Below, piece after piece: positions 1 through 10,658 of a stretch of 64,000 nt of DNA. This stretch comes from Anas platyrhynchos (Eukaryota; Chordata; Aves; Anseriformes; Anatidae): the NCBI RefSeq assembly GCF_047663525.1, contig NC_092611.1:905001-969000 (forward strand), in the 5' to 3' direction. The translations under genes and the position numbers were made by a program. Position 1 is the first letter of the stretch, and each line of letters opens with the position of its first letter. The notes beneath the pieces were generated by a model, which did not search any database, was not told the origin of the DNA, and saw only the letters and a program-made list of their open reading frames with translations.

Positions 1-520
1 GAGTCACTGTCAGCCTTGGAGCTCAGAAAGGTGGGTGGCCACAAGTACCCTGAGCGTCCAGCTCGCATTGAGGACTGCTGCTGGCACTCGAGGCGTGGAG
101 GTCGGCATGGTGCAATGGGAGACGCCACTGTCCTGCTGGTGGGACAAGAGACACTGATGTGCTGCTGCTGCAGGAGGAGACTTGAAGGTGCTGCTGCTTC
201 GAGGTGCTGAGGAGCGGGCAGCCTCCATGCCGGTGGCTGAGCTGAGCATGCTCCTGTTCATTAGCGCTCTCCCCTTCCTCTCTTTTTCCGGAGGTGGAGA
301 GAGAGAAACGCACAGATCTCTTTCTTTCCCGGTAGGAAATGGAAGAGCCTCGTATCTACATATTGGCCAGATTCTGCCTGGCGCCCTTGGGACTGGGGAT
401 CTGTGTTGATCTGTAAGAAAGAGCAATCGTCAGCACAGCAAATCCCCGTGACCTTGTGTCTATCAGCATCGTCCAAATCCCTCTCTAGAGCTGTGGGCTG
501 GCTAAGCTGTGTGTTGGATG
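1..520. other. Left edge, no gene recognised
   Basis: Several short frames are open on both strands, but none has a recognisable domain and all use alternative or weak starts. There is a short run of CTG/CTGCAGGAGG-type triplets around 155-185. The stretch seems to be present once in this window. I see no splice pattern or repeat family here that I can name. Confidence 0.4.
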
Positions 521-528
521 GTGAAAGT

Positions 529-905
529 GGGAAATGGGAATGGGTTGGGAAAGGATGTGTGAGCCGAGAAATCCTTGCTGGGATGGGAAGACTTCCTTGG
601 GGTGGAAAGGCATTGGGCTCGGAAATGAAAGAGATGGGAAATGTTCTCTGGGTTTGAAAGCATTGGGAAGCAAAAGCATTGGGATGGGCAGTCACGCCTG
701 GGATGGGAAAGTACTGGGATGGGAAATCTTTAATGGGGTGGGTAACATTTATTGAAGTAGGAAAACCATGGGGAAGTCCTCCAAGAGAGGGGAATTCTTT
801 GGGACGAGACCTCTTTGGATGAAGGGAAAAATCTGTTTGTGTTGATGGGAAATCTTTTGTATGGGAATCTGTTCTCATGTGAACTTGTCAGGATGGGAAA
901 TGACC
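529..905 (+). repeat. Degenerate GGGATGGGAA decamer repeat upstream of the proline-rich gene
   Basis: The motif GGGATGGGAA and close variants (TGGGAAGC, GGGATGGGCA, TGGGATGGGAAA) recur through this stretch at irregular spacing. The same motif family recurs at 3,537-3,618, 4,382-4,458, 13,117-13,190, 23,607-23,680, 39,890-40,020 and 50,310-50,393. It is purine-rich on the plus strand. It precedes the GC-rich start of the proline-rich gene, but a regulatory role is only a guess. Confidence 0.7.
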
Positions 906-1257
906 ATGAGGATGAAAGCTGGTCCTGGGCTGGGAAATGCTCAGGACGGGCAAGAGGCGGTGTGGAAGCGTCGTGGGCATGGCAAGTACTGCGTGGGAGG
1001 GCAAGCCTGCTGGGGATGGCCAAGTCTTGCGCTGGGCAGCCTGCTTGGCTCCAAAGCCTGCAGTCCTCCCCAAGATGTCGGCGAGGGGCTGGTCAGCCGT
1101 TGGGACGGAACCCCCGTTGCCCGCGTTCCCCAAGCAACCGCCCCACTCTCCAGCCACCATGGCAGGTCCAGCAGCCGGCTCCCGCTCCTCCCGGGGCTGC
1201 GGCCCTGCTGGCGAGCCCAGCGCCCCAGAGCTCAGCCCAGCGCCCTTTTTCCCACAG

Positions 1258-3071
1258 AGGGTTTCCCCAGACGGCTTCCGCGGCTTCCGCAGACGCAAAA
1301 CTCCCCCTTCGTCGTCCCAGCCGTGCCGCCAACGGTGGCTGCCTGGCTGCTTCCCTCCCTCCCCGGAGCGATGGCGCTGCCCTTGCAGCCCCCCCAGGTA
1401 CCCACCCTCCCCTCCGCGCTGCCCCAGGCCACCGTCTGGCACGTGGTGCCGGGGGTCCAGGGGCAGGTGCTGCAGCTCCCCGCCAGGGTGCAGCTGCCAC
1501 CTGGGTGGCACCTCCCAGCCCAGGGGCACCACCTGCAGCTTGGGCAGCTCCCCGCCGCCGCCGTGGGGCAGCTCCCTGCTGTGGGGCAGCTCCCCCACAG
1601 CGCTCCTGTGGGTGCCCCCAGTGTCTCCCAGCCCCTGCTGATGTGGACGGGGACGCTGGTGCCCCAGGATGGTGCTCCCCTCTGCTTGAGGCCCAGGGCC
1701 GTGCTCCATGGGGAGCTCCTGCACCCCGCAGGCACCTGCCTGTTGCAGGCCCCTGCCTACCCCGGCCCCCCACCACTCCTCGTGCCGGGGCCTCCGCTGC
1801 GGGGGCAGGCGCTCCCCGCGCCCCGCACCCTCAGCAGCAGCCGGGGGCAGCTGCCGGAGCCCTGCTTGCATGCCGTGGGGCTCAGCGAGGACCAGGGGCC
1901 CCCGCTGCCCGGCCCCACTCCCCCCGAGCCTGCCCAGGCTCCAGCGACCGCCAGCACCCAGACGGCGACGCCCGACGGTGAGTTTGGGGCTGGCCCAGCC
2001 GGCCGCTGGGCGCCCCACACCCAGGAGCCATGGCAAAGCTGGCAGCGGGGGATGCTTGGGGGATTGCATTGGCTTGCTTTTTCCTCAGCGGCGACACTTG
2101 CAGAGGTGCCTGAGGAGCCCCTGGAGCTGCTGGAGCTGGGCCCCGATGCCTTCGCCGAGGCCTTTCCCCAGCTGGCAGGGGACAGCCAGCAGCTGCAGCA
2201 CCTGCAGGACCAGCTCCCGGCCGACCTGGACAGCTCCGGCTTGGAGGAGCTGCTCAGCTGCCTGGATGCCGTGGAGCCCCAGGACGCCTTCGCCGCTGTC
2301 CCCAGCAGTCCTGTCCTCAAGCGCTTCCTCTCGCAGCTGCCCGACCTCTGCGAGGACATCGAGGAGCCCAGCACACAGGGACTGGCAGCCACCAGAGCGC
2401 TGGGTGAGGTCCCCTCAAGCCCTGGGCTGCACCCCGACAAGGTGCAGGCTAGGCGGGCGCTGCAGCCCCCTGCAGCTGCTGTGCCACCACTCAGCTCCCC
2501 CCTCAAGCCTGCAGCCCGGCCCCAGCTCAGGAGAGCCCTGCCCAAAAGGCCCCCCCTGCAGGAATTCATCCCTGCCCGCAGGAGAACCCTGCCCCAGCCT
2601 CCCCTGGCTCCCCTCAAGAGGCGCCCCGACCCTGACTGCCTCCCTGCCCGCAAGAGACCCCTGCCCCAGCCTCCCTTGGCTCCCCTCAAGAGGTCTCAAC
2701 TTCTCCCAGCCCTCAGGAGAGCCCTGCCCAGTCCCCCTCGCAGTCCCCTCCAGAGCCCCCCGCTCTGGAGGGGACTGCCCACGGCTCTGCCCACGCAGCC
2801 GCGCACGCTGCAGCGTCCGGCGCAGCCCCGCGGGGACTACGTGCCCTGCGTGGGGCCCTGGGCGGGCGGCGACGCAGCGCCCACACCGCTGGAGGAGCAG
2901 GAGTCGTCGGTGCCCATCACGCCGCAGCAGCGTCCCGAGCGGGAGCGCCTCAAGAAGCTGGCCCAGGAGGAGCGGCAGCGGGCGGCCCACCACATGAAGA
3001 TCGGCCCCGGGCAATTCTTCGAGCAGCGGCAGAAGGACCACGCCAGAGCCTACTCTTACGGCTACCCGTGA
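1258..3071 (+). CDS. Proline-rich protein of unknown function, one 111-bp intron (coding 1371..1977 and 2089..3071)
   Basis: The product is not recognised. The best start is the ATG at 1,371 (purine at -3, G at +4). A possible 3' splice site (pyrimidine run, then CCCACAG) ends at 1,257, so 1,258-1,370 may be 5' UTR. Splicing out 1,978-2,088 (GTGAGT donor, TTTTTCCTCAG acceptor) leaves 529 residues; retaining the intron gives 566. Residues about 1-200 are Pro/Leu/Gln-rich with repeated QL/PGW blocks. Residues about 205-270 are acidic and leucine-rich (PEEPLELLELGPDAF, GLEELLSCLDAVE), resembling an activation domain. Residues about 345-430 are basic with two near-copies of LPQPPLAPLKR. The last 60 residues are a charged, conserved-looking block (RERLKKLAQEERQRAAHH) ending YSYGYP. 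The bias suggests a nuclear or disordered regulatory protein, by inference only. A truncated copy of its 5' region lies at 39,890-40,498. Confidence 0.6.
1978..2088 (+). other. Short phase-neutral intron in the proline-rich gene
   Basis: The donor is CG|GTGAGT at 1,978 and the acceptor is TTTTTCCTCAG ending at 2,088. At 111 bp (37 codons) with no in-frame stop, retaining it would insert 37 residues without shifting frame. The interior encodes a Trp/Gly-rich stretch unlike the flanking protein, which favours removal. Confidence 0.6.
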
Positions 3072-3526
3072 CCGACCTCGGGCTTCTCCTCGACGGCCCC
3101 CGCAGCACCCAGGCCCGCTCAGCACGCAGGCAGGCACAGAGACCTCTGCAGGCACCTGCTCCAGCTTCAGCCACGCTCCTCAGCCCTTGCCCCTCTCGCT
3201 TGCCCTCTCCCCTCTCTCGTGCTGGACCTACGCACTGCTTGCCACTCTCAGGGATGGGCAACGGCAAATGCCAATGGCAAATGCGCGCGCGCCTCACCCA
3301 GGAAGGTGGCAATGGCAAGCTGGGGGGATGCTGGCAGCAGCTGGGCTGGGAAAGCTTGCCCATGGCAACTGCTGCTTGGGACACCAAAGGGCTGAGAGAC
3401 AAGACTTAGCTCTTCTTTCGGGGCATTGCTCTTCTTTGCTGCCTTCTGGATTACATTCCTCTCCTTAGGTGCTCACTCAGCAAGGCCTCTGCCTGCAGCT
3501 CTTCTTGCACTGGGACACCGAGGGGA
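3072..3526. other. 3' flank of the proline-rich gene, no further gene
   Basis: After the TGA at 3,069-3,071 there is about 450 bp with no recognisable exon. Copies of ATGGCAA/GGCAA cluster at 3,250-3,365. No canonical AATAAA polyadenylation signal was found close to the stop, so the transcript end is not fixed. Confidence 0.4.
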
Positions 3527-3536
3527 TCAGAACTGG

Positions 3537-4170
3537 GACGTTGTTGGGATAGGAAATGATCAGTGGGATGGGAAGTGATGATGGGGATAGGAACTCATTG
3601 GGATGGGAAAAATGGGTTTTATTTGTATTAAATTTACATTTTTAAATTTTATTTAATTTCCTGGGTTTTATTTGTATTAAATTTAAATTTTTAAATTTTA
3701 TTTAATTTACTGAGTTTTATTTTTATTAAATTTAAATTTTTAAATTTTATTTAATTTACTGAGTTTTGTTTTTATTAAATTTAAATTTTTAAATTTTATT
3801 TAATGTACTGGTTGTATTATTTATTTCATGAAATCCACTTTATTGACTGTGTTGTACAGTATGGCATTGTTTCATTATTAGAAAATGGTAAGTATTTACT
3901 ATTATTAATTAAATAATATTTACATATTTTATACATTATAAATTATCAATATTCTCATTTCTAATTTTGTTTGTTTTTATTCCTTTTCTACCCTATTAAA
4001 CTCTCTTTATCCCAGTGCACTGCTTTGGACTTTAGTTTTCCTTCCGAGTCGTTGTGGATTCACTCCAGATGGGGGGACATTAGCGAACGCCTGTGTGCTT
4101 CAGATCCAAGGTCACCTTTGCCCTCAACTCAAGATCCATGTTTGCATCTGTTGTCATGAAGCAATGTTAA
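3537..4170 (+). repeat. Dispersed AT-rich module with LTR-like tail, first copy
   Basis: The order is the decamer block (GGGATAGGAAATGATCAGTG type), a minisatellite of four AT-rich repeats of about 50 bp, an AT-rich stretch, then a conserved tail from about 3,975. That tail holds ATTAAACTCTCTTTATCCC, GAGTCGTTGTGG and a GGGGGGACATTAGCGAACGCC block. Its AATAAA-like signal followed by a pyrimidine-rich run resembles an R-U5 end of an avian retroviral LTR, but I cannot assign a family. Related copies are at 4,382-5,062, 13,117-13,560, 23,607-24,050 and 50,310-50,765. Confidence 0.6.
3612..3815. repeat. AT-rich minisatellite, about 4 x 50 bp
   Basis: Four successive near-identical periods of about 49-50 bp each hold a TAAATTTAAATTTTTAAATTT core followed by TTTATTTAATTTACTG. 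The later module copies at 4,455 and 13,190 keep only one truncated period or none, so the array expanded or contracted locally. Confidence 0.75.
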
Positions 4171-4381
4171 CAACAGCAACAATTAAGTTACCTTATTTAT
4201 TATTTCATGTTATTTCATAATTTCATGTTCAGTTATTTCATGCAGTCCGCTCCCACTGCCCATGCTCAGGCCGGGCATGGATGTGGGCATGGCCAGCACG
4301 GACGGCAGAAAATGGGTGCATGGCTGGATGGATGGCTGGGTGGGAGTTGGGAATTCAGCCTTGGGATCAGAACTGGGAGGT

Positions 4382-5062
4382 TATTGGGATAGGAAATGAT
4401 CAGTGGGATGGGAAGTGATGATGGGGATAGGAACTCATTGGGATGGGAAAAATGGGTTTTATTTGTATTAAATTTACATTTTAAAATTTTATTTAATTTA
4501 CTGGGTTTTATTATTTATTTAATTAAATCCACTTGATTGACTGTGTTGTGCGGTATGGCATTGTTTCATTATTATAAAATGATAAGTATTTAATATTATT
4601 AATTAAACAATATTTATATATTTTATACTCGTAAGGGGGTGTCGAGAGGCAGGAGACCTTTTCTCCATTAACACCAGCGACAGGGCCCACGGGAACGGGG
4701 TTAAGCTGAGGCAGGGGAAATTTAGGCTTGACATAAGGAGGGGGTTCTTCACAGAGAGGGTGGTTGCACACTGGAACGGGCTCCCCAGGGAAGTGGTCAC
4801 TGCACCGAGCCTGACTGAATTTAAGAAGAGATTGGACTGTGCACTTAGTCACATGGTCTGAACTTTTGGGTAGACCTGTGCGGTGTCAAGAGTTGGACTT
4901 GATGATCCTTAAGGGTCCCTTCCAACTCAGGATATTCTATGATTCTATGATTCTATGATACATTATAAATTATCAATATTCTCATTTCTTATTTTGTTTG
5001 TTTTTATTCCTTTTGTACCCTATTAAACTCTCTTTATCACAGTGCACTGGTTTGTTCGGATA
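4382..5062 (+). repeat. Second tandem copy of the AT-rich module, split by a CR1
   Basis: The decamer block and AT stretch of 3,537-3,960 are repeated here about 0.84 kb further on. The copy is interrupted by a CR1 insertion at about 4,628 and resumes at 4,961 with the ATTATAAATTATCAATATTC stretch. The U5-like tail is cut after CAGTGCACTGG, where unit A begins. Confidence 0.65.
4628..4962 (+). mobile_element. CR1 LINE, 5'-truncated 3' end
   Basis: This is the 3' end of a chicken-repeat-1 non-LTR retrotransposon. Typical features are the stretch around GGAGGGGGTTCTTCACAGAG, CTGGAACGGGCTCCCCAGGG, GGACTTGATGATCC and the terminal ATTCTATG octamer repeated three times. It is about 330 bp, so nearly all of the 5' coding part is missing, as is usual for CR1. 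The module copy at 3,930-3,950 supplies the empty site; a 4-bp ATAC flanks both ends. Confidence 0.93.
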
Positions 5063-5281
5063 CTTTTTCTTATACTGTGGAGCCCAAAACTGCACTCAGT
5101 ACTCAGTACATGGAATACCAAGAGAGACTGCCTGTAATTTTTCTTCTCTGCAGAAGCTCTGTTGCTAACACTGTCCAGAAATCACCACTGTCACAGACAG
5201 TAGTAGCATTCCCTCCTCCCACAGTTGGTTCTTCCCCCCCAAGACTTAGACACCATCCAGAAAAATAAGAAGAATAATACT

Positions 5282-5455
5282 AATAAAGTAAATAAAATAA
5301 AATAAAATAAAATAAAATAAAATAAAATAAAATAAAATAAAATAAAATAAAATAAAATAAAATAAAATAAAATAAAATAAAATAAAATAAAATAAAATAA
5401 AATAAAATAAAATAAAATAAAATAAAAAAATAATAAAATAATAAAATAAATTAAA
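5282..5455. repeat. (AAAAT)n pentanucleotide array, unit A
   Basis: About 30 nearly perfect AAAAT/ATAAA repeats, ending in imperfect TAATAAA units. It lies just after the AATAATACTAATAAAGTAA stretch at the unit start. Confidence 0.97.
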
Positions 5456-5469
5456 ATAGTCAAAAGCCG

Positions 5470-6262
5470 TCAGGAAGGCAGTGGTGCAGACTGTGGAGAG
5501 CCTGGGTTCAAATCCTTCTTCTGTGAGGCTCTGAACCTATATCCCACCACAATCTCTCTGCTAATGTATGGCAGGGAAAGGAGGAAGAAAGAACATATCT
5601 CCTGCACTTTCCATTTATTGTTGACTGACAATTCTGTAGAGTTATAAAGCCTCAATCAGTGAGATACAGGGTTCTTCTCACATTGTCTCACTGTGCCCTA
5701 AGCGGAACAGCTCTCATTTAATAGATGCTTCACCACAAAATCATGAGTCATCTGCAGTTTTGAACCTTTCTGGGATCAAGTCCCTTCAGATGGTTGAGGA
5801 ATCTGCTCCAGCACCTATGTAAACTGGTGCTCTACTAAGCTAGTGAGTGAACAAGAGAGAAATCCTCTGCTAGATGACTTGACAAATTGGGTCTGAAAAT
5901 AGTGTTGAGGCAGAATAGTCCACGATTTTTGCCTTGGGTGCACAGAGAGATTGGGTGTTGTAGACTTCTTTTATTCTTCATTAAGATAAACATTTTCAAA
6001 AATGTGCTTGTTCAACCTTGCTCCCACTGTGTGCATGGGAGGGAGATAGCTGAAAGTGGGGAGCGTTGCTTGGATCCTGCAAGTGGCTGAGGTCCAGTGG
6101 GGTTGGAGGCTTTCTTCCTCCTTTTGGAAATGCAAAGCAACCCTGCACCTCCCCTGCACTTGCAGGAGGATCGTGACAGCCCAAAGCACAGCGGCTTTGT
6201 AATTGCTGCATACACTTCGATCGGATTTACGTTTGGTAGCAGGGGCCTGCAGGGATGGCGTC
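5470..6262. other. Unit flank between AAAAT array and LTR, no gene
   Basis: About 800 bp is repeated in units A, B, C and E, and its second half in D. Only short frames are open and none looks coding. It holds the GACTTGACAAATTGGGTCTG and CTTCATTAAGATAAACATTT landmarks used to align the units. Confidence 0.5.
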
Positions 6263-7123
6263 TGTGAGAACAGGCCAGACAACAGCCAGCTCCAGATAGC
6301 TCCAAAAGGGCCCCGGCGCTTGCCAGAGCTGAGCCAATAAGCGATGTTGTTTGCACCTCTGGGAGAGCAGATGTAAGAAGGGGGAAATACTGCTGCACAA
6401 CAGAAGCTGGTAGAGCAAGGAGTGAGAAGCAGCCCTGCAGCCCCCAAGGTGAGTGCAGCAGGAGGCAGGAGGTGCTCCAGGCTCACAGCAGCAGTTCCCC
6501 TGCGGCCTGTGCAGGGAGAGGCCCCTGGTGGAGCAGGCTGTCCCCCTGCACCCATGGGTCCCGCATGGAGCAGATCTCCACGCTGCAGCGCCCCTGTGGG
6601 TGGAGGAGCCCCCGGTGGAGCAGGTGGCTGTGGCCTGGAGGAGGCTGCGGCCTGTGGAGAGCCCCCGCAGGAGCAGGCCCCGGGCCGCAGCTGCAGCCCC
6701 CCCGTGGAGAGGAGCCCCCGCAGGAGCAGGGGGGCTGGGGGGAGCTGCCGCCCAGCCGTGGGGGACCCGTGCTGGAGCAGTTTGCTCCTGGGGGATGGAT
6801 GGATGGATGGAGCCCGTGGGACGGAGCCGTGTGGGAGCAGTGCTTGAGGAGCTGCTGCCTGTGGGCAGCCCGTGTGGGATCAGCTGGGGAAGGACGGCAT
6901 CCCGTGGGAGGGACCCCACGGGGAGCAGGGGCAGGGAGGGACCCTGAGGGTCACTCTACTGAGTCTGCTTTGCCCGTCACGATACTTGTTGAGCCATCGC
7001 CCTGTCCTTATCTCAGCCCTGGAGCCCTTTGCATCGTATTTTCTCCCCCTTTCCCTTTGAGGAGGGGGAGTGAGAGAGCGGCCGTGGTGGAACTCGGCTG
7101 CCCACCCGCTTCGAACCACCGCA
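6263..7123 (+). mobile_element. Avian endogenous-retrovirus-type LTR, unit A
   Basis: The element probably begins TGTGAGAA and ends near CCACCGCA, about 860 bp. It has the layout of a widespread bird ERV LTR: AGCCAATAAGCGATG and CTCTGGGAGAGCAGATGTAAG near the 5' side, a long G-rich body of CCCGTGGAGAGG/GGAGCAG repeats, GAGTCTGCTTTGCCCGTCACG, then a U5-like end with GAGGGGGAGTGAGAGAGCGG. No gag, pol or env frame is next to it, so it is a solo LTR. The family name and exact ends are not certain; I did not find a clear target-site duplication. Confidence 0.75.
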
Positions 7124-7541
7124 GTTGCAAAGTCCTGGGAAAGATTTCTTTCAAGAAATTAAACAAGGTGTTTAACAAAGAAATGCAGAGTTTCCTTTTG
7201 AAGGCTTCCTGGAGAATTGGGCTTCTTTCCTATTCCCAGCTCAGAGGAAGGGAATTGTTGATTTCACCTTCTTTTTTCTGACATGGAAATCAAAGGTGAA
7301 CTGCTCCACAAGGACGGGCAACGTCTCAGAATCAAGCTCTTTTGCTCTGTAGTCCTTTCTCAAGGAAAAGATTGATCACCCACCTTCCACAGATGTAGGG
7401 GAGCAGAGAATAATTTGGGAACTACTCTAATTCAAGTCAGTTTGGGCATAGTGGTACTTCCCTAGCTGTTTCTGAGACAGACGCATTAGTAACAGAGAGT
7501 GTTGTGCTGTCACTGGGAGGCGCCTGCGGTGATGACTTCAG

Positions 7542-10500
7542 AAACAGAACTGAATTGTGTCACCACAGCACTTTGGCAACAGCTGCCTCCGTGCACGTTT
7601 AGCTGGGAGGCACAGAGAAGGGTGCTGGATGCGATGAAACCACATGAGGATTTGTGGATCTCCCCTTGAGGTGCACAGAGAGGGACCATGCCCTTCTGTA
7701 AGTGTTCTGATGCTTGGCTGAGGAAAAAAATGTGGTTTTGTTGTGAATGCTTCATTGTAGTATTCTGTAGTTTGTGTCAAGTCCTTACAGAAGCCTCAAG
7801 GTTGGTACTTTGCTCAATGATGGAGCTGCACAGAGTGAGAACAGACCCAATGTACGGGTGAGGGCCTCTGCACGTTCTCTTCTTCCTACAGACGATCAAC
7901 AAATAAGGGGAGACAGAGAAGAGTGTGCTGTGGTCCTCCCATAGACCGCAAGTACTAAAGCATAAACAAGAGGCTTAAGAGTCCCCCTGTCACGTTAAAA
8001 TTCAGGACAGCAATGGACTTCCTCACACGGGCTGGCCTGTCGACTAGTGTCTCAGGCTGTGGCGTATGAAGATGCACTCCATCTGCTTTCAGGGTAGCAA
8101 TGGCAGTGGGCAAGCTGCCTGACCTTAACATTTGTCATTTCATTTCTCACCTGAGTTTTGGTGGTTCTCCACGATTCATTCTTGGTCTAGAAAAAAAAAA
8201 AAAGAAAAAAAAAAAGTGAATTTGGATCAAAATGAAAGGATAAAAGGATTTCCTTTCCATTAATTACATGTTCTTAACTTAACTAAAAAAAGTGAACTGC
8301 GATGAAAATAAAAGGATTTCCTTTCCATTCATTACATGTTCTTACCTTTGGAACAGATTTGGTTATTGACTTAGAAGGCAAATATCTGGCCAGACTGCAA
8401 GACTTGTGCTCGCAGCGTGGGACAGCTCTCGTAAAGGTGATTCAGGGCAGTTTCTGGAAAACAAGACATCAGATCTCCAAAACACTTTCTTTGTGCTAAT
8501 GTAGGAAGGGTGAGTAAGTGTAAAGGTAAGAGCCCAGATACCGTAAGAAGCAGAAAGTGTGAAGGAAACTTCCTTCTGGCTGATACAGCTCCATATCTAG
8601 TTGTCAAGTATGAAGAGAGCAGTGCTAAGTTTCTTGGGGAGAGGAAAACAAAGAGGCTGGGAGAGTGTACAAAGAAAAAAATGGGATTCCCTATTTCAGG
8701 AAATCCTAGGAACTGGAAATAGAGATTGGAAGAGTGCTTTAAGCCAAGACAGACATGTTTTAAAACTAAAACCTAGGAGTTGAATGAACCAAGAAATGAA
8801 TCCCTTCTGATTATGCAGTTGTGTGCAGTGTTATCTTGGGAAATATGGTTTCCACATAAAACGTATCTGGGGCTTGAAGTTCTCCTAAGGCCCTTCTCTG
8901 TGTATTCCCTACTGTTTGGTAAGCGCTGAGGTCACACTGCAGACAGCAGCACGTCCTCTCCCCACTACTTAGCTGTCTGTTCTCACAACACGTCTAGGAG
9001 CAGAATGGCTTGGACACAACTGCGCCTAGGACCGAGTTCATTCAAGCTGCTGGACGAGGTAAAAGCTCTGGACAAGCGAAGGGGAGGGAGGGATGGGTGG
9101 ACATACAATATGATCACTTTAATCTCATTTCTCTAAGAATCCTGGCTGAGAAAACAAAACAAAACAGAATCAAAAAGAACAGAACAGAACAGAACAAATG
9201 AAGCAAGCAGCTAGCTTGCTGGAGACATTGTCTGGGAAGCAGTGAAAACACTTGCAAACAAAAACACGTCAAAGGACTAACTCTTTGAGCTTAATTCTAA
9301 TCCAACAGCATAACCTCAAAGTCCTGTTTCTGTTCGTAACAGGCTGCTACAGTAACATGTCCCATTGGATGACTTTGCAGCATAGATGTCAGGAATGCAG
9401 CTTGGGATCCCCTCCTTCTACTCAGAGTTCACTTTGAAGGGATGAGCAAGTAATTCTTCCTGGGTTGACGGAAATCTAAAGTCTGTTTTCTAACACTCTT
9501 GCAGACGCTTCTCTGTCCATCGGCCTGTCCTGCCAACTCTGGAGTGAGTGTGAAGTTTGGCAAGAGGGATTTCCCATTCCTATTTGACCTGATGGACACC
9601 AGCTTTCCTCGGAAATGGCTGATGTTGCTGAGGAGGCAGCAGTATCAAAGCCCTTGCTGATGAAGGTACAACCAGCTGGGGAGGCTTTGGCATTTCTGCA
9701 CAACGCTGCTCCCTGACTGTCACTCCAGACTCAGATTCGGAAAGAAGCAAAGCAAGCTAGAGGAAAACTGGATGTCCTGGTAATTTTCTTTTTCTTTTAT
9801 TTCTTCATTCTTCACTTGTAAGAAAATCTAAATCTTAACCCTTTGTTTGAAAACACGGCTTTATGGAAATGCTTATGGGTGTGCTCCTTCACCTTGTGTG
9901 GAACCTGCTTCACCTCGCTTCAGCTATAGGACACCTATGCTCCAATTTATGCTTCCCATGATAAAGCGGTGTTCTTTCGGTATTCTTTTCTGTGATGCTT
10001 GCAGGCGAGGTTGAAAAGAGTTGTCAGTAGGATTCTTCGTTTTCTTTGCAGTATCCAAAGCTCCGTATTACCGTGGATCTTCTCCTCTGATCTGGAAAGC
10101 TTCACAGGCCAAAAGAGAATTGAGATGACGAAGGAAATAGAGAATGCTGACCAATATTGCCAAGTACCACCCGTAAGTTTTGTGAAAGAATCCGGTGCAT
10201 TTCTGTAGTGGTAGAAAGTTCATAAAATCATCGTCGTGCACTTGAAGGCAAGCAATGCTGTAAAAATGAAGAATGCAAGGCCCTGCTTAAGGACAATCTT
10301 CAGGCTGCTTCTAGATCAACAGCTTATTTGCTTCTTCCACAACCTCATCTCCGCTTGCTTAGAAGTTGTGAAGGTCGGAAGCACACTCCGTCTTTTTCAT
10401 CCCCTCTGTGTATCTTTTCCCTGACAGCAACTTCTGTCTTGGCTCTTCACATCCAGCCAGAGCAGTTGCTTTGCCTCCGCAACCTGCAGGCTGACCTCTC

Positions 10501-10618
10501 GTGTGTACCTGTGCTGGACTGAGGGTAATGCTTGTAACGCACACAGATGCTGCATTCACTGTGACTTTTAGAAAAGAGAGCAAGAAGCTAACCTGCACAG
10601 CAGACTCTTAGGTTTCTG

Positions 10619-10658
<40 letters not shown>

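Noticed and set aside
1159-1257. ATG at 1,159 with a perfect GCCACCATGG context as the start of the proline-rich protein
   Set aside because: It lies in a different frame from the long coding frame, and no good donor joins it in phase to 1,258 or later. It remains possible as an upstream frame or alternative first exon.
5191-5463. Minus-strand frame rich in FILFY repeats (also at 62,170-62,601) as a membrane protein
   Set aside because: It is a translation of the AAAAT array.
6227-7281. Open frames of 140-312 codons on both strands through each LTR
   Set aside because: They come from the GC-rich repeated LTR body, are open in several frames at once and show no retroviral or other domain.
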